From: a virus
IMG/VR virus record: IMGVR_UViG_3300021963_005223
Coordinates: 17,273-81,272 of that record
DNA: 64,000 nucleotides
Strand: one strand, 5' to 3'
Below, piece by piece: positions 7,007-13,084 of the stretch (position 1 is the stretch's first letter; every line of letters starts with the position of its first letter). The notes beneath the pieces were generated by a model that made no database searches, was not told the DNA's origin, and was given only the letters and a program-made list of their open reading frames with translations. A program made the translations under genes and the position numbers.

Positions 7007-7157
7007 GTTATTAAATGCTGAAATCGCACCTAATATAATTATATTAGAAGAACGTAAACTTCCTGAAGGTTGGAAAGAAGGAGATATGTTTAAAGTTATT
7101 ATTGGTGCGAATGGACAAGTTACACTAATCAAGTCAACGCAAGATGGTGTAATGTAA
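7005..7157 (+). CDS. Small protein with GWKEGD core (AbrB-fold-like), 50 aa
   Basis: The frame runs from ATG 7005 to TAA 7155-7157. The core LPEGWKEGDMFKVIIGANGQVTL parallels GWKEGDVLEWIDNKNGSWTL in the 561-740 protein, so the reading frame is coding rather than accidental. The ATG overlaps the -10 box of the strong promoter, so full-length protein requires read-through from the exonuclease gene. An internal in-frame ATG at 7086 has a strong site in front (GAAGGAGAT) and would give only 23 residues from the promoter transcript. Function unknown; probable small DNA-binding or antitoxin-like protein. Confidence 0.6.
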   Translation: MLLNAEIAPNIIILEERKLPEGWKEGDMFKVIIGANGQVTLIKSTQDGVM

Positions 7158-7159
7158 GA

Positions 7160-7502
7160 ATTGCTGTATGAAGCAATGAGAAAGGTGTTCTGGACGTGGG
7201 TTCGACTCCCACCACCTCCACCTGAACATATTCCGAACCGAGTTATCGGTAGCAAAGCGAAACGCTGAGTATGTTCAGGTGGGGGTGCCATGGTTTCGAC
7301 AGGGCAATGAGTAACAGAGTGGACAGCACGACACAGAGAGTCGTAAAAAGTAAAAAACGTAAACGCAAACGACGCACAGTTCGCATTAGCAGCCTAAACA
7401 CTGCTTAGGGTTTCGGTAGGTTTCCTCGTAACAGAATAACCTACCACGAATTAGTGAAGTCTTTGCTCATAATTGGCAACCGATATCCTTGATATCTTGT
7501 AC
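7160..7502 (+). ncRNA. ssrA: Circularly permuted two-piece tmRNA (ssrA)
   Basis: The acceptor piece comes first: T-arm GTGGG-ttcgact-CCCAC (7196-7212), then the acceptor 3' strand CACCTCC (7213-7219), discriminator A and CC at 7221-7222; the final A of CCA is not encoded. A removed loop (about 7223-7280) follows, with stem TGAACATA/TATGTTCA. The coding piece starts at GGGGGTG (7281-7287), pairing seven bases with CACCTCC, followed by the conserved GGTTTCGACAGGG. The tag ORF is 7365-7397: GCA resume codon, ANDAQFALAA, stop TAA. Just upstream GTCGTAAAAAGT resembles the E. coli segment before the tag, and downstream CTGCTTAG is also conserved. A hairpin GGTAGGTT/AACCTACC (7415-7445) follows. The 5' and 3' ends given are approximate. 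Confidence 0.93.
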
Positions 7503-7560
7503 CAAGAAAAGTGACGACATTAATGTGCAGTAAATCATTAACTTTTATTAAGGAACTATC

Positions 7561-7773
7561 ATGAAATCAATTATCGCATTAGTAATGTTGGCATTTGCAA
7601 CTGTTTCGTTTGCAGCTGAACCTGCAAAGAAGCCAGAAGCAAAGAAAGAAGAAACAAACTGCGTAACTAAGGACAAACAAGGTAAATGTCCTCCAGCACC
7701 TAAGTCTGAGAAACCTACTCCTAAGAAAGTAGAGAAGAAAGACGACAAGACAGCTGATGCAGCAAAAAAGTAA
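7561..7773 (+). CDS. Secreted Lys/Ala/Pro-rich small protein, 70 aa
   Basis: Residues 1-18 (MKSIIALVMLAFATVSFA) form a clear Sec signal peptide with cleavage expected at SFA|AEP. The mature 52 residues are lysine-, alanine- and proline-rich with two cysteines (NCVTKDKQGKCPP) that could make a disulphide in the periplasm. AAGGAACTATC precedes the ATG. Such peptides are common in proteobacterial genomes, so it may be host-derived; a role at the envelope during lysis or superinfection is conceivable but unsupported. It lies just after the tmRNA gene, which could supply its promoter by read-through. Confidence 0.8.
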   Translation: MKSIIALVMLAFATVSFAAEPAKKPEAKKEETNCVTKDKQGKCPPAPKSEKPTPKKVEKKDDKTADAAKK

Positions 7774-7776
7774 TAC

Positions 7777-7783
7777 CTAAATA
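7777..7783 (+). promoter_or_regulatory. CTAAATA late-type promoter box
   Basis: CTAAATA (followed by ATAG) in the 83-bp gap between the secreted peptide gene and the 7857 gene. A 5-bp hairpin GATGG/CCATC lies just after it. The position, about 73 nt before the next start, suits a T4-type late promoter. Confidence 0.5.
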
Positions 7784-7856
7784 ATAGACAGTGGGTTGAT
7801 GGATCCCAATAAAACCATCATTACACACAACTCATAAACACACAAAGGAGTAAAAC

Positions 7857-8126
7857 ATGAGTAATATGACCCCGTTCGAGATTCGCCTAGAACTTTTAAA
7901 AATGGCGAAAGACATGCTTAATGACGAATATTATGGTAAGCGTGAACAAATTAGCAACGACTGGCATGTAAAAGTCGACTCTGCTAAAATCAATGGTGGA
8001 ACTATTCCAGAACATCCTGGGTTTCCATCTTATCCAAGTGAAGCCGATATTATTGCGAAAGCAACTGCTCTCAATGGTTTCGTTTCAAACATCCCAGTAG
8101 ATACAAAGACTAAGAAGTCCACCTGA
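7857..8126 (+). CDS. Conserved T4-like phage protein, 89 aa
   Basis: ATG 7857 follows AAAGGAGTAAAAC, an optimal ribosome site. The sequence MTPFEIRLELLKMAKDMLNDEYY followed by FPSYPSEADIIAKATALNGFVS is a recognisable pattern of small proteins in T4-like marine phages: a helical N-terminus then a Pro/Tyr-rich linker and second helix. It has no signal peptide. I know of no function; abundance in related phages suggests a virion-assembly or late role, which fits the late-type box upstream. Confidence 0.75.
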   Translation: MSNMTPFEIRLELLKMAKDMLNDEYYGKREQISNDWHVKVDSAKINGGTIPEHPGFPSYPSEADIIAKATALNGFVSNIPVDTKTKKST

Positions 8127-8135
8127 TAGGGATTG

Positions 8136-8163
8136 GAGTGTGCAGTCACATGCACACTCTTTA
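8136..8163 (+). terminator. Rho-independent terminator-like hairpin
   Basis: GAGTGTGCA (8136-8144), loop GTCACA, TGCACACTC (8151-8159), then TTT. The nine-base-pair perfect stem between two genes fits a terminator, although the T-run is short. Confidence 0.65.
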
Positions 8164-8180
8164 ACTTACTAAGGAGATTT

Positions 8181-8681
8181 ATGAAATTAATCCGAGTAAC
8201 ATTCATTTCAATAGCAGTAATGATAGCTGTTACAGCAGCTGTTACGTTTTATGATAAGGGTTATACAATACTCGATATCAAATATGGTCAGTTGACCAGT
8301 GATGCCAGAAAACAGGTAGACTGTTTGGCTGAAAACATTTATTATGAAGCAGGATATGAGCCACGTGATGGCCAAGTTGCTGTTGCCATGGTCACATTAA
8401 ATCGTGTACAGGATCCAAGATTCCCAAAAGACATTTGCGGAGTTGTAAAACAAAAAACACAAAGTACTTGTCAGTTCTCTTGGTTTTGTGAGCCAAGAAA
8501 ATACATAAACCAAAATGTTTATAAAGATAATTTAGAAGTTGCGTTGTATGTATACGCAAACTATGAAAATTTGCCAGACAACACTAATGGCGCAAAGTTT
8601 TACCATGCCGACTACGTTAACCCTAAATGGAAGTTGGAGAAAACTACTAAAATCGGTAGACACATTTTTTACAGGGATTAA
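8181..8681 (+). CDS. SleB-like cell wall hydrolase with N-terminal signal anchor
   Basis: Start at ATG 8181, after AAGGAGATTT; an earlier in-frame ATG at 8133 lies in the terminator hairpin and is unlikely. 166 aa. Residues 7-24 form a hydrophobic anchor or signal. The domain then shows CLAENIYYEAGYEPRDGQVAVAMVTLNRV (catalytic Glu in NIYYEA), the hallmark of the SleB/CwlJ hydrolase family (PF07486), followed by FPKDICGVVKQK...CQFSWFC and GAKFYHADYV. It would cut the peptidoglycan glycan from the periplasmic side. This is the second stand-alone lytic enzyme in the window after the GH19 endolysin. Confidence 0.88.
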   Translation: MKLIRVTFISIAVMIAVTAAVTFYDKGYTILDIKYGQLTSDARKQVDCLAENIYYEAGYEPRDGQVAVAMVTLNRVQDPRFPKDICGVVKQKTQSTCQFSWFCEPRKYINQNVYKDNLEVALYVYANYENLPDNTNGAKFYHADYVNPKWKLEKTTKIGRHIFYRD

Positions 8682-8692
8682 AGGTGATTGAT

Positions 8693-9250
8693 ATGATGCA
8701 AAAATTAAATTTACAGGTAAAAGAAGAACATTCACGCCATTCGTTTTTCTTGCTGATGGAAGAAGTTACATTGGCAACTTGTAAACAAGCAGTTGAGTGG
8801 ATATTTGAAAATAATTTCCAAGAAGATCGTGCCGATTTATTGAACATGGTTATCACTTCTCCAGGTGGTGACTTGAATGCAGCTTTTGCATTAGTTGATA
8901 CTATGCGTGGTTCAGCTATCCCAATTAGAACAATCGGACTTGGTCAGATTGCTTCAGCTGGACTAATGATTTTTATTGCTGGTGAAAAAGGAAACCGAAT
9001 CCTTACACCAAATACATCTATTCTTTCGCATCAATATTCGTGGGGTGCGTTTGGTAAAGAACATGAGTTATTTGCGACAGTGAAAGAATTTGATTTGACC
9101 ACGAAACGTATGATTAGTCATTATAAAAAATGTACTGGATTATCTGAGAAAAAGATTCGTGAGGTTCTATTACCACCACAAGATATGTGGTTATCAGCAA
9201 CCGAAGCAAAAGAGTTAGGATTGTGCGATGCAGTTAAAGACATTAATTAA
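8693..9250 (+). CDS. clpP: ClpP-like serine protease
   Basis: Start set at ATG 8693, with AAGGTG six bases ahead; a GTG at 8684 in the same frame would place the ribosome site inside the gene. About 185 aa, the length of bacterial ClpP. Catalytic Ser is in GQIASAGLMIFIAGEKGNR, catalytic His in LTPNTSILSHQYSWG, and the Asp is probably in the DLTTKRMI helix region; the N-terminal MVITSPGGDLNAAFALVDTMR holds the oxyanion-side GG. ClpP forms a barrel protease that degrades tagged or unfolded proteins with ClpX/ClpA; phage copies may replace host ClpP or process virion proteins. It lies about 1.2 kb after the tmRNA, whose tag ends in the ClpX-type LAA. Confidence 0.9.
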   Translation: MMQKLNLQVKEEHSRHSFFLLMEEVTLATCKQAVEWIFENNFQEDRADLLNMVITSPGGDLNAAFALVDTMRGSAIPIRTIGLGQIASAGLMIFIAGEKGNRILTPNTSILSHQYSWGAFGKEHELFATVKEFDLTTKRMISHYKKCTGLSEKKIREVLLPPQDMWLSATEAKELGLCDAVKDIN

Positions 9251-9419
9251 CTATTTAAAATACTCAGGAGTATGGGTTAACTTTGCTCTAAATCCATGTC
9301 ATTGGTCATTTAGATCAGAGTTCATGCACCCTGATGATTTAAATCCAAAAATGAAAGGTATATACTTGGTTTGTGGGTTTATTTCTGTCAGGATTATTAT
9401 TGATGATGGAAGTTGGTAA
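9228..9419 (+). CDS. Conserved small phage protein, 63 aa
   Basis: ATG 9228 overlaps clpP by 23 nt, with TTAGGATTG upstream. The layout, a helix NYLKYSGVWV, then NPCHWSF and a hydrophobic C-terminal strand pair ending RIIIDDGSW, recurs in T4-like marine phages as a short conserved protein. The hydrophobic C-terminal part may form a beta structure rather than a membrane helix. No function known. Confidence 0.75.
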   Translation: MQLKTLINYLKYSGVWVNFALNPCHWSFRSEFMHPDDLNPKMKGIYLVCGFISVRIIIDDGSW

Positions 9420-9430
9420 AGGGAGAAAAT

Positions 9431-9679
9431 ATGCCAGAATTAACTAACAACAAAGACAAACTTGGATTTATTATTGGTGCAACGCTAATTATAATTACAG
9501 GAATTATTTGTTTAACGTTTTACAATTATTATCAAACATTGGCGATTAAGTCGAACATCGAATCTGCTATCGTTAAAGGAATTGACCCTGTAGCAGTAAA
9601 ATGCGCATATTCCAGTGGCGACGTTATGTGCGTAGCCTATGCAGTGGCTCACGGACAGGGAAATACTCCTAAAAAATAA
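9431..9679 (+). CDS. Single-pass membrane protein, 82 aa
   Basis: ATG 9431 follows AAAGGGAGAAAAT and is preferred over an in-frame ATG at 9413 that would cover this site. One transmembrane segment is plain at about residues 11-31 (GFIIGATLIIITGIICLTF). The rest has two cysteines (VKCAYSSGDVMCVAYA), likely outside the membrane where they could pair. Followed directly by a terminator. Location is the inner membrane; function unknown, similar small proteins are frequent in cyanophages. Confidence 0.75.
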   Translation: MPELTNNKDKLGFIIGATLIIITGIICLTFYNYYQTLAIKSNIESAIVKGIDPVAVKCAYSSGDVMCVAYAVAHGQGNTPKK

Positions 9680-9702
9680 CCCTACAGGTTAAGGGGTTAT
9701 CT

Positions 9703-9730
9703 AACTCGTTGATTTTATACGAGTTTTTTA
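9703..9730 (+). terminator. Rho-independent terminator
   Basis: AACTCGT (9703-9709), nine-base loop, ACGAGTT (9719-9725), followed by TTTTTA. It ends the clpP-membrane protein transcript. Confidence 0.85.
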
Positions 9731-9735
9731 GGGGG

Positions 9736-9764
9736 TTTACAATAAATCAGTTTCGGTGTATAAT
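9736..9764 (+). promoter_or_regulatory. Sigma70-type promoter
   Basis: TTTACA (9736-9741), 17-bp spacer, TATAAT (9759-9764). Start of transcription near 9771, giving a 23-nt leader with AAAAGGAACTGTT before ATG 9794. Confidence 0.8.
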
Positions 9765-9793
9765 AGTCTTATGATGATTGAAAAGGAACTGTT

Positions 9794-10003
9794 ATGAAAT
9801 ATCGTGTTATTGTAAATGGTGTATCTTTTTATACTACTGGTGCTGCTATCAAACGTGGTGTTGGTGATAATGTTTCAGTGAATACTGTTGTGAGACAATT
9901 GTTCGAAAATATGTTCAACGCAATTGGCATCGCTTCTACAATGACAGTATACGACCATAAAATGGACCGAGTGAAGTATGACGTCCAAATATCTAAAGTT
10001 TAA
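9794..10003 (+). CDS. Hypothetical protein, 69 aa
   Basis: ATG 9794 has AAAAGGAAC ahead and its own sigma70-type promoter. The product is short, with a beta-rich start (KYRVIVNGVSFYTTGAAI) and end (VYDHKMDRVKYDVQISKV). An early gene judging by its promoter type. No family recognised with certainty; similar short proteins starting MKYRV are common in T4-like cyanophages. Confidence 0.75.
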   Translation: MKYRVIVNGVSFYTTGAAIKRGVGDNVSVNTVVRQLFENMFNAIGIASTMTVYDHKMDRVKYDVQISKV

Positions 10004-10004
10004 C

Positions 10005-10033
10005 TTTACATTAATTCAATACTCGGGTATAAT
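10005..10033 (+). promoter_or_regulatory. Sigma70-type promoter placing +1 at the start codon
   Basis: TTTACA (10005-10010), 17-bp spacer, TATAAT (10028-10033), then six bases and ATG 10040. Initiation seven bases after the -10 would fall on the A of the ATG, so a leaderless mRNA is predicted. Confidence 0.75.
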
Positions 10034-10039
10034 TATATT

Positions 10040-10390
10040 ATGATTCTTATTCACACTGGTCTTGGTCGATCCAAGAAACGTAAGCCAAATGCAAAGCAAC
10101 GTGAGTTGCAAGCATCATGGGAAGCCATGATAAAGAAGTATGCCACAAAGAAGGTTGCTCCAAGAAAAGAGCAATCACTCAGTGACGTATACTCACTCGG
10201 TACACCTGCTTGTCGTGAGACACCTAAGATTCCGAGTCTTCCATTTACTGCTGGTCCATGCACCAAAGCACCTGACAAGGTGTATACTGGTACTGCGATC
10301 AAAGGTATTGGTACTATGCATAAGTCAAATGCTGTTCCTATCTTTTCAGATCAGGAAGCGATTGACATTGCTAAAATGAGGAGAGGTTGA
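10040..10390 (+). CDS. Conserved phage protein, basic N-terminus, 116 aa
   Basis: The first residues MILIHTGLGRSKKRKPNAKQR, then a helix LQASWEAMIKKY and a Pro/Ser/Thr-rich part (GTPACRETPKIPSLPFTAG) and a short C-terminal helix DQEAIDIAKMRRG, match a conserved protein of T4-like marine phages with unknown function. The conserved block begins at this first Met, so the start is supported even though no ribosome site precedes it: the promoter's -10 ends only six bases before. A leaderless transcript is the simplest reading. The stop overlaps the next gene by 1 nt. Confidence 0.8.
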   Translation: MILIHTGLGRSKKRKPNAKQRELQASWEAMIKKYATKKVAPRKEQSLSDVYSLGTPACRETPKIPSLPFTAGPCTKAPDKVYTGTAIKGIGTMHKSNAVPIFSDQEAIDIAKMRRG

Positions 10391-10626
10391 TGGACAAAAA
10401 GATCTTAATGAAGATTCGTTTAAAGCAAGATGGAACGTGGGAACATGTTTATAACGATGGTTCTACGGATCAAGAGTTTTATGAATTGAACATTGTAGAA
10501 CTTGCTCGCATTCAACGTGAAAAACTCTTTAATCAATCGCAAGACTATCTAGAACAAGCAGTAGAGTTGTCTGGATATAAAGATGCGAAAGAAGTTATTG
10601 CTCATATACAACGAAAGACTAAATAA
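10390..10626 (+). CDS. Hypothetical protein, 78 aa
   Basis: ATG 10390, overlapping the previous TGA by 1 nt, follows GAGGAGAGGTTG; the TTG three bases earlier is not needed. The first half is a probable beta sheet (LMKIRLKQDGTWEHVYNDG) and the second a long helix (ELARIQREKLFNQSQDYLEQAVEL). It ends with TAA that overlaps the next ATG by 1 nt, within a tightly coupled run leading to gp33. No function recognised. Confidence 0.7.
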   Translation: MDKKILMKIRLKQDGTWEHVYNDGSTDQEFYELNIVELARIQREKLFNQSQDYLEQAVELSGYKDAKEVIAHIQRKTK

Positions 10627-10898
10627 TGAACGCTAAATTGAATAAAATTGTATCCGCAAGTCATGCAGGTGATGTTAAGGATGTTCAAGATCTTTACATT
10701 AGCCTATTGAATGACAAAATGAAACTTGACAAATTTTTTAGTATGTATCTGGATAAATTCGGTAACAAAATGGATCCCGAAAAAACTGATACTAATATCT
10801 GGAAACTTTATAATCTTAAATCGAAAGAATATTCGGAACTTAATCATGCTATTAGAACAGCCAGTTATTACCTCAATAAACACGCTAAGAATGTTTAA
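10626..10898 (+). CDS. Helical hypothetical protein, 90 aa
   Basis: ATG 10626 is joined to the previous stop (TAATG). Predicted to be all helical, charged, with no membrane segment: KLNKIVSASHAGDVKDVQDLYISLL then KFFSMYLDKFGN and ELNHAIRTASYYLNKHA. A CTAAATA string ends at the start codon, but without spacing for a promoter to serve this gene. Overlaps gp33 by 8 nt. Position just upstream of gp33-gp59-gp32 suggests a small middle-mode protein; function unknown. Confidence 0.7.
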   Translation: MNAKLNKIVSASHAGDVKDVQDLYISLLNDKMKLDKFFSMYLDKFGNKMDPEKTDTNIWKLYNLKSKEYSELNHAIRTASYYLNKHAKNV

Positions 10899-11106
10899 AA
10901 CTTCAAACGAATTTTCTCTTTACATTGAACAAGTTGTCAATGAAAAACGCATCACGCACATGGATGCTATTCTTGAATATTGTAAAGAGAACTATCTTGA
11001 GCCACAGGATATTGCTAAGTTAGTCAATAAATCCTTAAAAGAAAAGGTGGCTCTTAATATGCAAGAGTTAAATTATCTCCCTAAGAAAGCACAACTGGAT
11101 GTTTAA
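10891..11106 (+). CDS. 33: gp33-like late transcription coactivator
   Basis: ATG 10891 gives 71 aa (MFKTSNEFSLYIEQVV), preferred over the longer open frame from 10726, whose extra part is in a shadow of the previous gene. The helices FSLYIEQVVNEKRITHMDAILEYCKENYLEPQDIAKL and the C-terminus EVALN-like..QELNYLPKKAQLDV resemble gp33 of marine T4-like phages, and the order gp33, gp59, gp32 is that of T4. In T4, gp33 bridges host RNA polymerase and the sliding clamp gp45, enabling late transcription with gp55. The hydrophobic-acidic C-terminal end is the expected clamp contact. Late-type boxes elsewhere in the window fit this role. Confidence 0.75.
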   Translation: MFKTSNEFSLYIEQVVNEKRITHMDAILEYCKENYLEPQDIAKLVNKSLKEKVALNMQELNYLPKKAQLDV

Positions 11107-11287
11107 GTATTTCTGGTTAGTTATACCAGCAGTTGCATATGTAATTATGATAGGGTCGCTTTTTTATGTTCTCGCAAAACAAGAAAACAGAACTATTCGA
11201 TATGATTGTACTTGGGTAGAGATCTCTCCAGATATTCCACCTAAAGTAAAAGAAGAATGTAGGAAGAAACTAAGTGGACGGATTTAA
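11099..11287 (+). CDS. Small membrane protein between gp33 and gp59, 62 aa
   Basis: ATG 11099 overlaps gp33 by 8 nt and the end overlaps gp59 by 14 nt. One transmembrane helix is evident at about residues 5-26 (FWLVIPAVAYVIMIGSLFYVLA). The remaining 35 residues have two cysteines (YDCTWVEISPDIPPKVKEEC) likely in the periplasm. No function recognised; the tight overlap on both sides implies a translated gene. Confidence 0.7.
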   Translation: MFKYFWLVIPAVAYVIMIGSLFYVLAKQENRTIRYDCTWVEISPDIPPKVKEECRKKLSGRI

Positions 11288-11888
11288 AGCGTATAAGTAT
11301 TACATAGCTGTCAAACTCCATTTCACCAAAGACAATTTCGATGTATTTAAAAATCGTGGTAACCTAAAGGGAACACGTGATGCATTTAATGCAAGGAACG
11401 ATCGTTTAATGTTCGAGAAACTTGCAAGGAAATATCCTGTTGATAAGGATTTGATACAATATTATGTGGCTACCTTTGCTTATGGTAGTGATACAGCAGT
11501 TTATTCTATGGAAGAAGCAGAAAGTAATTTGATTGAGTGGAATCGCAGAAAGCAAAGTATCACTAAAATTTTCTCTGATGATTGCAATAAAATTTTATTG
11601 GATGCTTGCAAGAATAAATTTAAAGAAGATTTTATTTTTAACTTGACAAATAAAGGTTATTGTAGTATACTTAAATTATTCCTTGGTAATCAGATAACAC
11701 TTGAAACAGTCAGAATTATTGATGACTTTCATCCTATGATTGATACTTGGAAAACTAACTCGTCAATGATATTACTTTGGGAAAACGATATACGTAGAAT
11801 TGAAAAATCTAAAGGTTTCGTGAAATACGATAAGATTAAAATTCAAAAAGTTTTTAATAGTTTCTTGGAAGAAGTTAAAGAGTTATAA
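11274..11888 (+). CDS. 59: gp59-like DNA helicase loader
   Basis: 204 aa from GTG 11274, close to the 217 aa of T4 gp59. The N-terminal half FKAYKYYIAVKLHFTKDNFDVFKNRG then FEKLARKY has the same pattern as T4 gp59 (YKLYLMIKQHMNGKYDVIKYN ... FFQKLSEKY), and the C-terminal half is the helical domain with YCSILKLFLGNQITLETVRIIDDF. gp59 loads the gp41 helicase on gp32-coated ssDNA at forks and recombination intermediates. Position directly before gp32 (with one small gene between) matches T4 order. The GTG start is supported by the conserved residues beginning there. Confidence 0.88.
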   Translation: MDGFKAYKYYIAVKLHFTKDNFDVFKNRGNLKGTRDAFNARNDRLMFEKLARKYPVDKDLIQYYVATFAYGSDTAVYSMEEAESNLIEWNRRKQSITKIFSDDCNKILLDACKNKFKEDFIFNLTNKGYCSILKLFLGNQITLETVRIIDDFHPMIDTWKTNSSMILLWENDIRRIEKSKGFVKYDKIKIQKVFNSFLEEVKEL

Positions 11889-11889
11889 A

Positions 11890-12114
11890 ATGGGCAAGAC
11901 TTGGAATAATCATTCGAAGAAATTCGATGATGAGCAAGCCAGTAAGCGATCTGGTAAACATGCTAAACATTCTAATAATAAAAAGAGTGGAGGTATGAAA
12001 ACGCTAAATAGTTATGTTGAAGAAGATTATGATGATCCTTTCGAGGATACACTTGAAATTCATGATGAGATTTTTATACAACATAATACTAATACAAACG
12101 ACGATACTCCGTAA
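11890..12114 (+). CDS. Hypothetical hydrophilic protein, 74 aa
   Basis: ATG 11890, one base after gp59's stop. The product has a basic, His/Lys/Ser-rich N-terminal half (KTWNNHSKKFDDEQASKRSGKHAKHS) and an acidic C-terminal half (VEEDYDDPFEDTLEIHDE), so it is probably disordered. Short 'MGKTWR..' proteins occupy the same gp59-gp32 interval in other T4-like marine phages. A nucleic-acid contact through the basic half is possible but not shown. Confidence 0.7.
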   Translation: MGKTWNNHSKKFDDEQASKRSGKHAKHSNNKKSGGMKTLNSYVEEDYDDPFEDTLEIHDEIFIQHNTNTNDDTP

Positions 12115-12131
12115 ATACGAAAGGAAATACT

Positions 12132-13040
12132 ATGGACATTCAAGCACTTCGCAAAATGCGCAATTCTGACTTCGGCAAAATCGCTGGAGAGTTCGAGAAA
12201 ATCGCAAATCCCCAAACCCAAACTAAGTCATATGCTGATGATCGCTTCTGGAAACTAGAAGGTGATAAAGCAGGTAATGGTACAGCCACACTTCGCTTTC
12301 TACCACGTGTAGAGGGTGATGAGTTGCCATGGGTTCGTATATTTTCTCATGGATTCCAAGGTCCGACTGGGAAATGGTATATTGAAAATTCCCTCACTAC
12401 TCTTAATGAGAACGATCCAGTCGGTGAGTTGAACACCAAACTTTGGAACTCTGGTTCTGAAGCCAACAAGAAAATTGCTCAAGCACAAAAGCGTAAACTA
12501 AGTTTTATCGCTAACGTGTTGATCGTTTCTGATCCTAAGCACCCAGAGAACGAAGGTAAAGTATTCCTATTTAAATTTGGTAAGAAAATCTTTGATAAGA
12601 TTATGGACAAAGCACGTCCTACTTTCGAAGATGAAAAGCCAGTGAACGTGTTCGACTTCTGGGAAGGTGCCAACTTCAAACTGCGTATGCGTAAGAAGGA
12701 TGGTTATACCAATTATGATGAATCTGCTTTCGCTGAGCCATCTGCAATTTCATCTGACGATGAAGCAATTCTTAAGGTTGCTAATGCTCAATATAAATTG
12801 GCAGAGTTCCTCGATCGTAAGAACTTCAAGTCTTATGATGAGTTGAAAAAGAAACTGGAAGAAGTATTGTCTGGTGATTCTTTTGCAGGTAAATCTGCAG
12901 CTGAACTTTCTGAGGAAGAAGATCGTCCAGTTGCTTCTGCACCAAAGATCGCAAGTAAACCTGCACCATCCATTGCGTCAGCTAGTGACGACGATGAAGA
13001 TGTAATGTCTTATTTCGAGAAGATTGCTAAAGAAGATTAA
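12132..13040 (+). CDS. 32: gp32-like single-stranded DNA binding protein
   Basis: 302 aa, the length of T4 gp32 (301). N-terminal basic segment (LRKMRNSDFGKIAGEF) corresponds to the self-cooperativity B domain; the OB-fold core starts at DDRFWKLEGDKAGNGTATLRFLPR and contains aromatic and basic strands; the C-terminal tail is acidic (EEDRPVASAP ... SDDDEDVMSYFEKI), which in T4 binds gp59, polymerase and other replication proteins. No zinc Cys/His set is evident in the core, unlike T4. AAAGGAAATACT precedes the ATG. A terminator shared with the opposite-strand tail genes follows. Confidence 0.93.
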   Translation: MDIQALRKMRNSDFGKIAGEFEKIANPQTQTKSYADDRFWKLEGDKAGNGTATLRFLPRVEGDELPWVRIFSHGFQGPTGKWYIENSLTTLNENDPVGELNTKLWNSGSEANKKIAQAQKRKLSFIANVLIVSDPKHPENEGKVFLFKFGKKIFDKIMDKARPTFEDEKPVNVFDFWEGANFKLRMRKKDGYTNYDESAFAEPSAISSDDEAILKVANAQYKLAEFLDRKNFKSYDELKKKLEEVLSGDSFAGKSAAELSEEEDRPVASAPKIASKPAPSIASASDDDEDVMSYFEKIAKED

Positions 13041-13057
13041 TCTTTAGAGTAGAAAAG

Positions 13058-13083
13058 AAAAGGGAGCTTCGGCTCCCTTTTTT
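13058..13083. terminator. Bidirectional terminator
   Basis: AAAAGGGAGC-TTCG-GCTCCCTTTTTT: ten paired bases around a TTCG tetraloop with a T-run on the plus strand and AAAA/TTTT on the minus side. It separates converging gp32 (plus) and the tape measure gene (minus) and can stop transcription from both. Confidence 0.92.
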
Positions 13084-13084
13084 A

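Noticed and set aside
7190-7225. An ordinary tRNA gene, suggested by the T-arm GTGGGTTCGACTCCCAC
   Set aside because: No anticodon arm or D arm upstream fits; the T-arm belongs to the acceptor piece of the permuted tmRNA, confirmed by pairing with 7281-7287.
10726-10890. N-terminal extension of gp33 from ATG 10726
   Set aside because: It overlaps the 10626-10898 gene in another frame, and the encoded sequence lacks the character of the conserved gp33 start at 10891.
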